Shown here piece after piece: positions 22,587-30,852 of a DNA stretch of 64,000 bases. The position numbers and the translations under genes are program-made. Origin of the DNA: Mangrovimicrobium sp033283325. GTDB taxonomy: Bacteria; Pseudomonadota; Gammaproteobacteria; Pseudomonadales; Halieaceae. How positions within the stretch are numbered: the stretch's first letter is position 1; every line of letters starts with the position of its first letter. The notes beneath the pieces were generated by a model that was given only the letters and a program-made list of their open reading frames with translations, had not been told where the DNA came from and searched no databases. The DNA lies in NCBI GenBank assembly GCA_033283325.1, contig JAWMQO010000003.1, positions 496,001-560,000 of the forward strand, in the 5' to 3' direction.

Positions 22587-23468
22587 ATGGATCAACACTG
22601 GCAGGAAGTGGAACGGGCGATCGCAACGGCCAGCGGACGGGCCTTCAGGATCGACCGGGTGCAGGCGGTGGGCGGTGGCTGCATCAACGACGCCCTGTGC
22701 CTGTCGGGGGGCGGCAAGCGCTACTTCGTCAAGCTCAACAGCAAGGATCAACTCCCCCTGTTCGAGGCCGAGATGGACGGGCTGGAGGCCATCCGGGCCA
22801 GCGCCACCCTGCGGGTGCCTGAGGTGATTTGCTGTGGCAGTGACGGCGAGCGGGCCTGGCTGGTACTGGAATATCTCGGCTTCGCCTCCGCGGGCAAGGG
22901 TGCCCGGCGGCGGCTCGGCGAGGGCCTGGCCGCAATGCACGCACAGGTCGGCGATCACTTCGGCTGGCCGCAGGACAATTTTATCGGCGCCACCGTGCAG
23001 GACAACCGGCCCTCGGAGGACTGGATCGCCTTCTATCGCGATTACCGCCTCGCCCGCCAACTCGACCTCGCGGAGGCTAACGGTGCGCCAGGCCGCCTGC
23101 TCGATCAGGGGCGAGAGTTACTGGAGGTCCTGCCGCGCTTCTTTAGCGCTTACCGGCCGGCACCCGCCCTGCTCCACGGCGATCTCTGGGGCGGGAACTG
23201 GTCGGTGCTGGAGTCGGGCGAAGCGGTGGTCTTCGACCCGGCGGTCTACCGCGGTGACCGGGAAGCGGACATCGCCATGAGCGAACTGTTCGGCGGATTC
23301 GGGCAGGACTTCTACGCCGCCTACCAGCATCACCTGCCGCTGGACCCCGGCTACCGCACCCGGCGTGAACTCTACAACCTCTACCACCTGCTCAATCACT
23401 TCAACCTCTTCGGCGGGGCTTACGCGAGCCAGTCCCAATCTGTCATCGAGCACTTGCTGGCCCAGTGA
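22587..23468 (+). CDS. Fructosamine kinase family protein (FN3K/YniA-like)
   Basis: 293 aa from the ATG at 22587; an ATG at 22554 is in frame but lies inside the divergent tRNA promoter. Fructosamine-3-kinases phosphorylate sugars bound to protein lysines so that the adduct falls apart (deglycation). Motifs: GGGCINDALCL and YFVKLNSKDQLPLFEAE (ATP Lys, about 45-60), the family's DNFIGATVQDN (about 139-149), catalytic HGDLWGGN (about 202-209) and metal Asp in VVFDPAVYRGDREADIAM. The length fits E. coli YniA (286 aa). No promoter of its own is clear. Confidence 0.88.
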   Translation: MDQHWQEVERAIATASGRAFRIDRVQAVGGGCINDALCLSGGGKRYFVKLNSKDQLPLFEAEMDGLEAIRASATLRVPEVICCGSDGERAWLVLEYLGFASAGKGARRRLGEGLAAMHAQVGDHFGWPQDNFIGATVQDNRPSEDWIAFYRDYRLARQLDLAEANGAPGRLLDQGRELLEVLPRFFSAYRPAPALLHGDLWGGNWSVLESGEAVVFDPAVYRGDREADIAMSELFGGFGQDFYAAYQHHLPLDPGYRTRRELYNLYHLLNHFNLFGGAYASQSQSVIEHLLAQ

Positions 23469-23490
23469 GCCGATCGAGGTCTGCGGCCCT

Positions 23491-25215
23491 TCAGCGCAGC
23501 ATCCGCGTGGGGAATTGCGCAAGGCACTCTTTCAGGACCCGGCTGGCTTCCTCATCCCTGCCGAAATGACGCAGCAGGTTGAGCTGCAGCTGGCAGGCCA
23601 TCTTCTGCCAGGGCTTCTGTTCCCGGGTTTTTTCCGCGTATTCCAGCGCTTTTCCCGCCTGGTTCTTGCGCGCAAAGGACATCGCTATACTGAGATCCCG
23701 CTCCGCCGTCGCCGGCGAACGGCGTGCGCGTGAGGGCAGTGACAAATCCGACCTGCTCGCCAGCCAGGAGACCGAATCCTTGTACAGGAGCCGCCAGCGA
23801 CCGCTGGCCTGCAGCGCTCGTAACATCGCGTCGCCGTTGCGCTGGCCCTCGGGCCACAATACATACTCCGCGCCAGTTGCCTCGATCGCCTCAATCCAGC
23901 CGGGACGCAGCGACATGATCCCCACGTAGCGCCGGTAATCGTCCGCCGAGTACAGCGTGTCCGCCCGACCGTCGATAAAAACCTTGAGCGCTCCATCGGT
24001 GCGCAGGTGGAGGTAGCCCCCCCAGTTATAGAGCGCGAAAACCTTGCCCTCGAGCTCATTGGCCTGCATGAAGCCCACGGTGTCCGCCGGGTAGCTGTAT
24101 TCCGCTGTCAGGTAATGGAAGGCTGGCGCTGCCCGCAGTGGGTATGGGGCCATCCGCCAGCCCGCAAGCGCAAGGGCCAGCACCGCCAGGCCGTACTGGG
24201 CCGCGCGATTGCTCAAGTGCGCGAAGGCGAGTGAGGCCAGCGGCGCCAGCATCACCGCCAGGGAAATGCCGAAAATCGGGATGAAGCGCCGGCTGGTCAG
24301 GGCCATGGCCAGGGTCAGCGCGGTGAGGACCAGGCCCTCCCAGGGGACGCCGGTGAACTTGCGCACCCGCGGCAGGGCGTAGAGCACCGCGAGCCCCGGC
24401 AACCACATCGCATAGAAAAACAGGGGCGAGCGAATACCGCCGGGGCGGAACGGCGAGTGCCACTCTCCCAACTCGCGGAAGGGCGAACTGGTATCAAAGG
24501 CATAGATCAGGGGGTAGAGGAAAGTTTCGAAGCCCGAGGGATTCAGCGCTGCGGCCGCCAGGCAGATCAGGCAGGTAATCACCGCGCCGCGAAAGCGATC
24601 GAGACTGAAATTGCGCCAGGGAAACACCAGGATCGACAGGGCCATGAGACCGAAGAAAAACCCACCGTGCAGGTTCACCCAGAGCAGGAAGAGCGGCGCC
24701 AGCACCCAGCGCCTGGGCTGCTGGCCTAGCAGCAGGAAGAGCAATACCGCGTAGAGCAAGAGAGTGTAGAGGTGCGGGCGCACATCGATGAAGGGAGCGC
24801 CCAGGGCGATTGCGATTCCCGCACACAGCAGGGCTGCGAAAGGATTGCCGTTTTCCCGCAACAAGGTCCACTGCAGGGTGAGATAGGCGCCGATCACTAC
24901 CAGCCATTTCCAGTACACCAGCGATGGCATACCGAAAGTGCTGGACCAGGCGTGGAAGATCACGTCCGAGAACCACTCGTGGTTGAGCCAGTCGTCACCG
25001 TGGGCGGAATAGGACCAGTCGTCCACCATCCAGGGCGTCCCTGTCTGGAACAGCTCGCGCCCCGCCGCCAGGTGCCACCAGAGGTCCGAGCCCATCATTT
25101 CGGTGTAGGAAAACGAGAGGTAGAGCAGCGCACCTGCGGCAAACAGGAGAATGTGCAGCGGGTTGATGCCGGGCGCGCTGGGCGGCAGGTCCGGCTGTTT
25201 TTTATTGCGGGACAA
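23491..25215 (-). CDS. Polytopic membrane protein, probable lipid-linked glycosyltransferase-like
   Basis: 574 aa with a TTG start (AAGGA about nine bases upstream on the minus strand). About 10-11 hydrophobic segments fill residues 20-400. The first loop carries MGSDLWWHLAAGRELFQTG, an acidic loop after the first membrane helix like those of GT-C fold enzymes, and PFIDVRPHLYTLLLY follows. A soluble C-terminal part (about 400-574) has YNWGGYLHLRTDGALKVFIDGRADTLY and an alpha-helical, TPR-like end. I do not recognise a named family. It begins two bases after the GT2 gene stop and closes a four-gene minus-strand cluster, which implies a job in assembling or exporting a membrane-linked sugar. 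Confidence 0.7.
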   Translation of the reverse strand: MSRNKKQPDLPPSAPGINPLHILLFAAGALLYLSFSYTEMMGSDLWWHLAAGRELFQTGTPWMVDDWSYSAHGDDWLNHEWFSDVIFHAWSSTFGMPSLVYWKWLVVIGAYLTLQWTLLRENGNPFAALLCAGIAIALGAPFIDVRPHLYTLLLYAVLLFLLLGQQPRRWVLAPLFLLWVNLHGGFFFGLMALSILVFPWRNFSLDRFRGAVITCLICLAAAALNPSGFETFLYPLIYAFDTSSPFRELGEWHSPFRPGGIRSPLFFYAMWLPGLAVLYALPRVRKFTGVPWEGLVLTALTLAMALTSRRFIPIFGISLAVMLAPLASLAFAHLSNRAAQYGLAVLALALAGWRMAPYPLRAAPAFHYLTAEYSYPADTVGFMQANELEGKVFALYNWGGYLHLRTDGALKVFIDGRADTLYSADDYRRYVGIMSLRPGWIEAIEATGAEYVLWPEGQRNGDAMLRALQASGRWRLLYKDSVSWLASRSDLSLPSRARRSPATAERDLSIAMSFARKNQAGKALEYAEKTREQKPWQKMACQLQLNLLRHFGRDEEASRVLKECLAQFPTRMLR

Positions 25216-25217
25216 AC

Positions 25218-26168
25218 TCAGGATTCCTTCTGGTCGATGCGCGCGGGGTGGTAGCCCTTGCTGAAATAAAGCACCCGCTGCTTGCTCTCGTTATAGGTTC
25301 GAGCGAGATACTCCCCGATGATACCGAGGCAGATCAACTGCACGCCGCCGAGGAACAGGACGATGATGATCAGCGAGGGATAACCCGGGACCGGGTTGCC
25401 GAACAGCAGGGTGCGCACCAGCATGAAGAGCCCGTAGAGCAGGGAGAATGTCGAGGTGAGCAGGCCCAGGTAGGTGGCCATCTTCAGGGGCGCGGCGGAG
25501 AAGGAGGTGATCCCCTCGAGGGCGAAGTTCCACAGGCGCCAGTAGCTCCAGTGGGTCTTCCCCGCCGCCCGCGCTTCGCGGTCGTAGAGAATGCCCTTCT
25601 GCGGGAAGCCCACCCAGGCGTAGAGCCCCTTCATATAGCGGTGGCGTTCCGGCAGGGCGCAGATGGCATCGACCGCCCGGCGGCTCAGCAGGCGGAAATC
25701 CCCCACGTCCAGTGGAATGCTCACTTCACTCAGGCGGTTCAACAGCCGGTAAAACCAGCTGGCCGAGATACGCTTGAGGGCCGGGTCGCCCTGCCGTTCC
25801 CGCCGCTGGCCGTAGACCACGTCGTAGCCCTCGCGCCAGGCGCCGAGAAATTCAGCGATGAGTTCGGGGGGATCCTGCAGGTCGCAATCGATCAGGATGA
25901 CCGCATCCCCGTCGGCATGTTCGAGGCCCGCCGAAATGGCGACTTCCTTGCCGAAGTTGCGACTGAGTTCGAGCACACCGACGCGTTCGTCCCGCTGCCG
26001 CAGCGCGGCCAGCAACGCGAGGCATTCCGGCTCACTGCCATCATCCACGTAGAGGATGCGAAAGTCCTCTTCGCAGGCGTCGAGCACAGCGCACAGGCGC
26101 CCATGGAACTGCTCGAGCACGGCAATCTCGTTGTAAACCGGCACTATGACTGTCAGTAATTGCGCCAC
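25218..26168 (-). CDS. Family 2 glycosyltransferase, polyprenyl-phosphate type (GtrB/DPM1-like)
   Basis: 316 aa from the GTG at 26166-26168, preferred because GAGGAG is five bases upstream; another GTG at 26172-26174 would add two residues. GT-A fold: LTVIVPVYNE, YVDDGSEP, LSRNFGKEVAISAGLEHADGD split over about 72-92, and ILIDCDLQDPPE with the D-x-D-like pair. Two C-terminal membrane helices (about 230-290) follow, as in GtrB/ArnC/CsbB, which load a sugar on undecaprenyl phosphate on the inner face. It is next to gtrA, a flippase candidate, and to a GT39-like transferase, a standard three-component lipid-linked glycosylation set. Confidence 0.9.
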   Translation of the reverse strand: MAQLLTVIVPVYNEIAVLEQFHGRLCAVLDACEEDFRILYVDDGSEPECLALLAALRQRDERVGVLELSRNFGKEVAISAGLEHADGDAVILIDCDLQDPPELIAEFLGAWREGYDVVYGQRRERQGDPALKRISASWFYRLLNRLSEVSIPLDVGDFRLLSRRAVDAICALPERHRYMKGLYAWVGFPQKGILYDREARAAGKTHWSYWRLWNFALEGITSFSAAPLKMATYLGLLTSTFSLLYGLFMLVRTLLFGNPVPGYPSLIIIVLFLGGVQLICLGIIGEYLARTYNESKQRVLYFSKGYHPARIDQKES

Positions 26169-26177
26169 TCCCACTCC

Positions 26178-26585
26178 TCAGGCTTTGAATACCCAGTTGT
26201 TGGCCACCGTAAAATTCCAGCTCACCAGCGCTACCAGCGCCACGCCCTGGGCTGCCAGGTAGTGCCAGTGCAGGAGATGCACGCAGGCGAACATCGCGCT
26301 GGCATTGATGACGAAACCGCAGGCGATCATCACCAGGTAGCGCCGCAGGGAACGCCCGTGTGGCGCAGGCGCCTGCCCTTCCGCCGCGGCGAAGGTCCAG
26401 TGGTAGTGCATGACGTAATTGAAACAGACTGCGACCACAAATCCGAGGCTGCTGGCCAGTGTGCTGCCGAGGCCGGCCAATACCACGCCACAGAACAAGA
26501 CGCCGTAGTGCAGCGCAGCCGTCAGCACCCCCACGGTACCGAAACGCAGGCCGCGGACCAGCAGCCCCGGTTCACTGCCGGACAC
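26178..26585 (-). CDS. GtrA family membrane protein
   Basis: 135 aa with a GTG start. Four hydrophobic helices of the GtrA family are visible: LRFGTVGVLTAALHYGVLF, SLGFVVAVCFNYVMHYHWTF (the conserved N-Y-x(4)-W-x-F), YLVMIACGFVINASAMF and VALVALVSWNFTVANNWVF. GtrA proteins are thought to flip undecaprenyl-phosphate sugars across the inner membrane. The gene overlaps the 3' end of the GT39-like gene by 14 bp and lies 9 bp before the GT2 start, so the three are translated together. Confidence 0.88.
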   Translation of the reverse strand: MSGSEPGLLVRGLRFGTVGVLTAALHYGVLFCGVVLAGLGSTLASSLGFVVAVCFNYVMHYHWTFAAAEGQAPAPHGRSLRRYLVMIACGFVINASAMFACVHLLHWHYLAAQGVALVALVSWNFTVANNWVFKA

Positions 26586-28302
26586 GGAAAATCCTCAGGT
26601 CGCCCACGAATAGCTGAAAATTCCCGTATGCGTAGCGGTGCAGCAGCAACTCGGGCATGAAGTGGCCAAGCTCGAACGCCCGCTCCTCCTCCAGCCAGGG
26701 ATGCTCCCCGGCCAGCGCCGCACGGTAGAAGTGCGTGTATTCGGGTGTGGTTTTGATCAGGCGCGCCAGTACATCGGTGCGGGGCCCGTTGAGTTCATTG
26801 GCGAAGGCGGTGTCGTACCAGTTTTCACTCAGTATCAGGTAGTTCGCCTGGCGCAGCACGCTGGCCTCTCCCGCCGCATACTCCGGGCGGAACAGTGCCG
26901 CCGTCACTCCCGGCGGTGGATTCACGTAATAGCTGAAGAAAACCCGGGCTTCGGGGTGCCTGGTGAACCAGGGGCGCAATTCGCGGCGGGGGTCCTGGTG
27001 GTAGTCCGCCACCATGTCCCAGGCCAGCAGGGCCGACCAGACCAGCACTGCGCAGGCCAGCCAGGGCCGCCGCAGGTAGCCGAGGCTCCCCGCCCCTAAC
27101 GCGGCGAGCAGGGCGGCTGCCGGTATCAGCGGCAGGTAATGCCGGTAGTAGGTCACCGGGGCGAGGAAGGCCATGAACAGGGCGAAGCCTGCCACCGGCA
27201 GGAGCACCAGCCACAGCCGTGTTTCCGCCGGGGTCCGGGACGCCGGGTTCAGGACCAGGCGCAGCCCGGGCACAAGCAGGATACACGCCGGCAGGCCGAG
27301 ACCTACAATCAGCACCGCGGGGATATTGACCAGGTTGCGCAGCCACTTGTTGGCGCCGATATCGGCGTAGCCGCTACCGAAGCCCGTGCGTTCGACACCC
27401 ATGGTATAGGTGTGCACGACATCGATTTGCGTCAGCAGGACCCAGAGCACCATGGGCAGCGCCAGCCACAGCGCAGTCATCGGCAGCTTCAAGCGGGTCC
27501 AGGGAATCACCAGCGCATAGGCGGCCAGGGGCGCGAACCACCAGGCAGCCGGAAAATCCTGGTTGGACAGCGCGGCCATCCACACTGCCACGGCGAGCAC
27601 CAGCAGCGCGATCCGGGAATCGCTCCAGCCGTGGCGCAGGTAGTCCCAATAGCGGCTGGGCAGGAAAGGCAGGTAGGCAAACACCGCAAAGGCCCAGAAC
27701 TTGGTCCAGACCGCCGCCAGCAGCAGGCCGAGGCTCAATACCAGGGCCGGTAGCGAACGGCGTCGCAGGGCCCAGGCTACCGTAGCGAGCAGCGCATAAA
27801 TAGAGAAGGTGGAAGTCGCGTCCACCGTACCGGACTGGGAGTGGCTTATATGAAAGCCGGAGACTGCCAGCAGCGCAGCCGCGAACCAGGCGACAGCAGG
27901 CTGGCCGGGAACCAGCTGGAGCGCCAGCAGGGCCACCGCGACCACGGTGAGGGCGCCCAGCAGCGCCGAATGGAGCCGGGCTACGCGGATGTGTTCGGGG
28001 CTGTGGCAGTAGGCCTTCGCCGCCCGCGCATCACCGTGGATTCCGGCTGGCGGCGGGTGACCGAGGGCACTGGCAATGGCAATGGTCTGGTAGCCCACCA
28101 GCGGACTGTATTTGAAACCACCGAGGGCGGCGCGACAGGAACCCGCTTCGTCGAAATTGATCAGGGTAAAACTGCCGGGGCCATCCCAGTTCCAGCCCAG
28201 GGTCATTGCCGAATACATCCGGGGCGCAAGGGCGAACAGGAACAGGGCCACCAGTATTACCAAGCGTCCACGAGTTATTATCGGCGCGTGTTCCCCCTGC
28301 AT
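26572..28302 (-). CDS. GT39-like polytopic glycosyltransferase
   Basis: 576 aa from the ATG at 28300-28302; an ATG at 28381-28383 is in frame but would put 27 polar residues before the first membrane helix and lie 18 bp from the divergent gene. After the first helix (LVILVALFLFALAPRMYS) comes NWDGPGSFTLINFDEAGSC, an acidic first loop, then RVARLHSALLGALTVVAVALLAL and SGFHISHSQSGTVDATSTF: the pattern of dolichyl/undecaprenyl-phosphate sugar:protein or lipid A transferases (GT39/PMT_2). About 11 helices and a soluble C-terminal domain from residue 450. These enzymes use a lipid-linked sugar in the periplasm; the acceptor is unknown. First gene of the four-gene cluster. Confidence 0.82.
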   Translation of the reverse strand: MQGEHAPIITRGRLVILVALFLFALAPRMYSAMTLGWNWDGPGSFTLINFDEAGSCRAALGGFKYSPLVGYQTIAIASALGHPPPAGIHGDARAAKAYCHSPEHIRVARLHSALLGALTVVAVALLALQLVPGQPAVAWFAAALLAVSGFHISHSQSGTVDATSTFSIYALLATVAWALRRRSLPALVLSLGLLLAAVWTKFWAFAVFAYLPFLPSRYWDYLRHGWSDSRIALLVLAVAVWMAALSNQDFPAAWWFAPLAAYALVIPWTRLKLPMTALWLALPMVLWVLLTQIDVVHTYTMGVERTGFGSGYADIGANKWLRNLVNIPAVLIVGLGLPACILLVPGLRLVLNPASRTPAETRLWLVLLPVAGFALFMAFLAPVTYYRHYLPLIPAAALLAALGAGSLGYLRRPWLACAVLVWSALLAWDMVADYHQDPRRELRPWFTRHPEARVFFSYYVNPPPGVTAALFRPEYAAGEASVLRQANYLILSENWYDTAFANELNGPRTDVLARLIKTTPEYTHFYRAALAGEHPWLEEERAFELGHFMPELLLHRYAYGNFQLFVGDLRIFRVRQ

Positions 28303-28400
28303 GCGCTTGCGGTTCCCTGCATTTGTGGCGCACAGTATCAGGGGATGCGCCGACGAAATAAACCCCGTATCCCCCATATCCATAATTACCTGGAGTCACG

Positions 28401-29276
28401 ATGAAACTTTCCATCCCAACACTGCTTGCCGCTGGCCTTTTCGCGGGTTTGTCCTTTGCCGGTTCTTCCCTCGCTGCGCAGGACGACACCGCGGACGCAG
28501 CCCCCAGCCTGGAATCGCTTGTCGCCGCACGCAGCGAGGAAGACAGGGCCCGGGATATCTATCGTCACCCCGCGGAGACCCTCGCATTCTTCAGGGTGGA
28601 GCCAGGCATGACCGTGGCTGAAGTACTCCCCGGCGGGGGTTGGTACACGCGTATCCTCGCGCCCTGGCTGGGCGCAGACGGCACGCTGTACGGGATCAAC
28701 TACAGTCCGCGCATGTGGCCGCTGTTCCAGCGCGGGGAAACGTGGGAGAAGGAGCGCAAAGCCGCGACCAAGGCATTCTCAGGGGACGTCGAGCGCTACA
28801 CCGACAACGGCATCAAGGCAGCAGGTTTCAACTTCGACTCAATTCCCGCGGATATCATGGGTACAGTGGATCGTGTGCTGGTGATCCGCGCACTGCACAA
28901 CCTGAATCGCTTCGATTCCCAGGCGGGAACCATGAGCCAGGCACTTGCGGCGATGCGCGGCATACTGAAACCCGGCGGGCTGGTAGGCGTGGTCCAACAC
29001 CGGCTGGCGGAATCCGCGCCTGAAGCGGGTAGCGATGGCAGCCGGGGTTACCTCAAGCAATCCACTGTCGTCGCGCTCTTCGAGGCCGCCGGTTTTGAAC
29101 TGGTGGACAGCAGCGAAATGAACGCCAACCCGAAGGACCAGCCGGGCCCGGAAGACGTGGTATGGCGCCTGCCGCCGAGCCTTTCCGGCAGCGAGGACGA
29201 CCCCGAGGCCCGCGCGGCTGTGACCGCTATCGGCGAGTCGGACCGGATGACCCTGCTGTTCCGCAAGCCCGGCTGA
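28401..29276 (+). CDS. Exported class I SAM-methyltransferase-like protein (COG4798 type)
   Basis: 291 aa. The first 25 residues are a clear signal peptide (MKLSIPTLLAAGLFAGLSF, then GSSLAAQ with a cleavage site). The mature part is methyltransferase-like: MTVAEVLPGGGWYTRILAPWLG (motif I, about 70-90), GTLYGINYSP, then VDRVLVIRALHNLNRF and LKPGGLVGVVQHR. COG4798 'predicted methyltransferases' commonly carry a signal peptide, which is odd since SAM is cytoplasmic. An acidic residue normally follows motif I; here EVLPGGG keeps the Glu. Function unknown. It is divergent from the glycosylation cluster. Confidence 0.8.
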   Translation: MKLSIPTLLAAGLFAGLSFAGSSLAAQDDTADAAPSLESLVAARSEEDRARDIYRHPAETLAFFRVEPGMTVAEVLPGGGWYTRILAPWLGADGTLYGINYSPRMWPLFQRGETWEKERKAATKAFSGDVERYTDNGIKAAGFNFDSIPADIMGTVDRVLVIRALHNLNRFDSQAGTMSQALAAMRGILKPGGLVGVVQHRLAESAPEAGSDGSRGYLKQSTVVALFEAAGFELVDSSEMNANPKDQPGPEDVVWRLPPSLSGSEDDPEARAAVTAIGESDRMTLLFRKPG

Positions 29277-29349
29277 CGCGCGCGAGCCAGCACGAGTGAT
29301 ATAACCTGTGGTTATGAATAGAAATAGAAAAATATCATGGCGTAATTTC

Positions 29350-29377
29350 TTGCCCCTCGCGACCCGGCCCCTATACT
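29350..29377 (+). promoter_or_regulatory. Candidate sigma-70 promoter for a small RNA or leader
   Basis: TTGCCC (29350-29355), 16-bp spacer, TATACT (29372-29377). A start is expected near 29384. There is no open reading frame with a ribosome binding site before the terminator at 29551-29584, so the promoter would drive a short noncoding transcript. Confidence 0.5.
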
Positions 29378-29383
29378 GAAATC

Positions 29384-29584
29384 GCGGATAGTGATCACGG
29401 TTTGTGCATGGGACGAGCCGTGAGCCACTCACACTGTCCGCCCTCGGGGAGGCCGGTGGGCATTAGTCAGAGATGGCCATCACAGGGATGTATCCGGCTG
29501 GAGCTGGATTTTCAATCGACCTGGACAAACGCATTGCATTACCCCGACCGCGCCGTTAGCTGGTATCAGTGACGGCGTTTTTTT
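29384..29584 (+). ncRNA. Candidate small noncoding RNA, about 200 nt
   Basis: Bounded by the promoter at 29350-29377 and a strong intrinsic terminator at 29551-29584. The interval lacks a plausible coding frame and contains about seven GGA triplets in G-rich contexts (for example GGGACG, GGGGAGG, GGGATG, CTGGAG, CTGGAT, CTGGAC), reminiscent of CsrA/RsmA-binding RNAs, though no GacA box is visible upstream. It does not look like 6S, RNase P, tmRNA or SRP RNA. It fills most of the 435-bp gap between the methyltransferase-like gene and the phasin gene. Confidence 0.4.
29551..29584 (+). terminator. Rho-independent terminator
   Basis: CGCCGTTA / TGACGGCG stem (with one T-G pair), a bulged G, a 3-bp CTG/CAG upper stem and a GTAT loop, followed by T7. 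It precedes the phasin gene by 127 bp and ends the transcript starting near 29384, or any read-through from the methyltransferase gene. Confidence 0.85.
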
Positions 29585-29711
29585 ATACCTGGACCACCCT
29601 CCCCCTTACCATGCTGCCCCTCTCTAGTATGTTTATTCTAATTTTGCTCTCTACGATGGTGTGATGACGGCGGACGGGACCGCCGGCTAAATCCTTCTAC
29701 GGAGTGCAAAC

Positions 29712-30221
29712 ATGGCCGAACCAGCAAGCAAGACCACCGCAAGCAAAGCCACACCGAAACGCAAGGCACCAGCCAAGCGCAAGCCAGCTGCAAAACGCAA
29801 GGCACCAGCCAAGCGCAAGCCGGCAGCGAAAAAAGTGGAAACAAAGGTCGAAACGACCTTTGCGAAATTCGAGAAACTCACCTCGGAAGCCACCAGCAAA
29901 GCCAAGGAAACCGGCCGCGGCGCCTTTCTCGCCAGCCTGGGTTGCTACGGCATGGCCTACGACAAGATGCAGGCCCAGGTAGACTCGGCCCAGGCCAAGT
30001 TCGACTCGCGCAAGAAAGAGGCGGACAAGGTCTACAAGAAGTTGGTCAAGCGCGGCGAGAAGCTCGAGAAAGACGCGATCAAGGCGATGGACGGTGTTAA
30101 CTTTGCCAGCTTCGACCTGGACGATTTCACCGACCGCAAGAAACTGGAAGCCAGCCTCACCCAGGCCAAGGCCAAGTTCGAGGAGTTCAAATCCACCGCG
30201 TCCGCGAAATTCGCTTTCTGA
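29712..30221 (+). CDS. Phasin-like granule protein with N-terminal histone-H1-like tail
   Basis: 169 aa; ACGGAG is eight bases before the ATG. Residues 1-42 are Lys/Ala/Pro-rich with a 12-residue repeat KRKAPAKRKPAA encoded by two near-identical 36-bp units (29757-29792 and 29793-29828), as in histone-H1/AlgP-type DNA-binding tails. Residues 45-169 are amphipathic helix (TTFAKFEKLTSEATSKAKE, then AYDKMQAQVDSAQAKFDSRKKEADKVYKKL), like a phasin. PhaF of Pseudomonas has the reverse order, phasin first and basic tail last. It sits beside a PhaF-like gene and phaD, so binding to polyhydroxyalkanoate granules and DNA is likely. No PHA synthase gene is in the window. Confidence 0.75.
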   Translation: MAEPASKTTASKATPKRKAPAKRKPAAKRKAPAKRKPAAKKVETKVETTFAKFEKLTSEATSKAKETGRGAFLASLGCYGMAYDKMQAQVDSAQAKFDSRKKEADKVYKKLVKRGEKLEKDAIKAMDGVNFASFDLDDFTDRKKLEASLTQAKAKFEEFKSTASAKFAF

Positions 30222-30258
30222 GTTAAAGAACACTTATCCCTGGGATACAGGGTTTATC

Positions 30259-30284
30259 GGGGCTATTGGATAGCCCCTTTTTTT
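30259..30284 (+). terminator. Rho-independent terminator between the two phasin genes
   Basis: GGGGCTA-TTGGA-TAGCCCC followed by T7. It ends the first phasin transcript, so the downstream phasin gene needs read-through or its own promoter. Confidence 0.9.
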
Positions 30285-30326
30285 GTTCTAATCGAAAGTA
30301 CCGGCACGGTTTGAGAGTCACCCGCC

Positions 30327-30833
30327 ATGAGCGACAAGAAAGACAAGGTCACCGACAAGGCCAGCGAATTTGCCCGCAATATCTGGCTGGCGGGCGTCGG
30401 CGCCTACGGCCGCGCCGTGGACGAAGCCCAGAGCAGCCTGAAAAAAGCCACACCGCAGCCACCGAAACTGTTTCGCGACCTGGTGAAAGCCGGCGCCGCC
30501 CTGGAGGAGGAAGCCAACGAGGCCAGGGCCACAGCCCGCGCCTCCGTGGAGGACCGTATCGCCCAGGTACGGGAGAACTTCCACCTGCAGCGCCCCGCAC
30601 GTATCGAAGACCTGCAGGCACTGCACGACAAGATCGACAAACTGACGAGCAAGGTGGACTCCCTGTCCCGACAGGTGAAAGCCCAGCAGGCACCCGCGGC
30701 GAAACGTCCGGGCAGTGCCAGCAAAAAGGCAACGCCGGCGAGAAAAACCGCGAGCACCCGAGCGTCCGCCACCAGTTCCCCGGCAAAGAAAAAAACCTCG
30801 CCCAAACCCAAGGCATCAGGCAGCAAAAGCTGA
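30327..30833 (+). CDS. PhaF-type phasin (polyhydroxyalkanoate granule-associated protein)
   Basis: 168 aa. The N-terminal half carries the PhaF/PhaI phasin hallmark FARNIWLAGVGAYGRAVDEAQ (residues 14-34), then a coiled coil (RIEDLQALHDKIDKLTSKVDSLSRQV, about 93-118). Residues 120-168 are Ala/Lys/Ser/Pro-rich, like the histone-H1-like tail of PhaF that ties PHA granules to the nucleoid. In Pseudomonas, PhaF and PhaI coat mcl-PHA granules and are controlled by PhaD; here a PhaD-like gene follows 19 bp later. Confidence 0.88.
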   Translation: MSDKKDKVTDKASEFARNIWLAGVGAYGRAVDEAQSSLKKATPQPPKLFRDLVKAGAALEEEANEARATARASVEDRIAQVRENFHLQRPARIEDLQALHDKIDKLTSKVDSLSRQVKAQQAPAAKRPGSASKKATPARKTASTRASATSSPAKKKTSPKPKASGSKS

Positions 30834-30852
30834 TCACAGCGCTGCCTGATCG

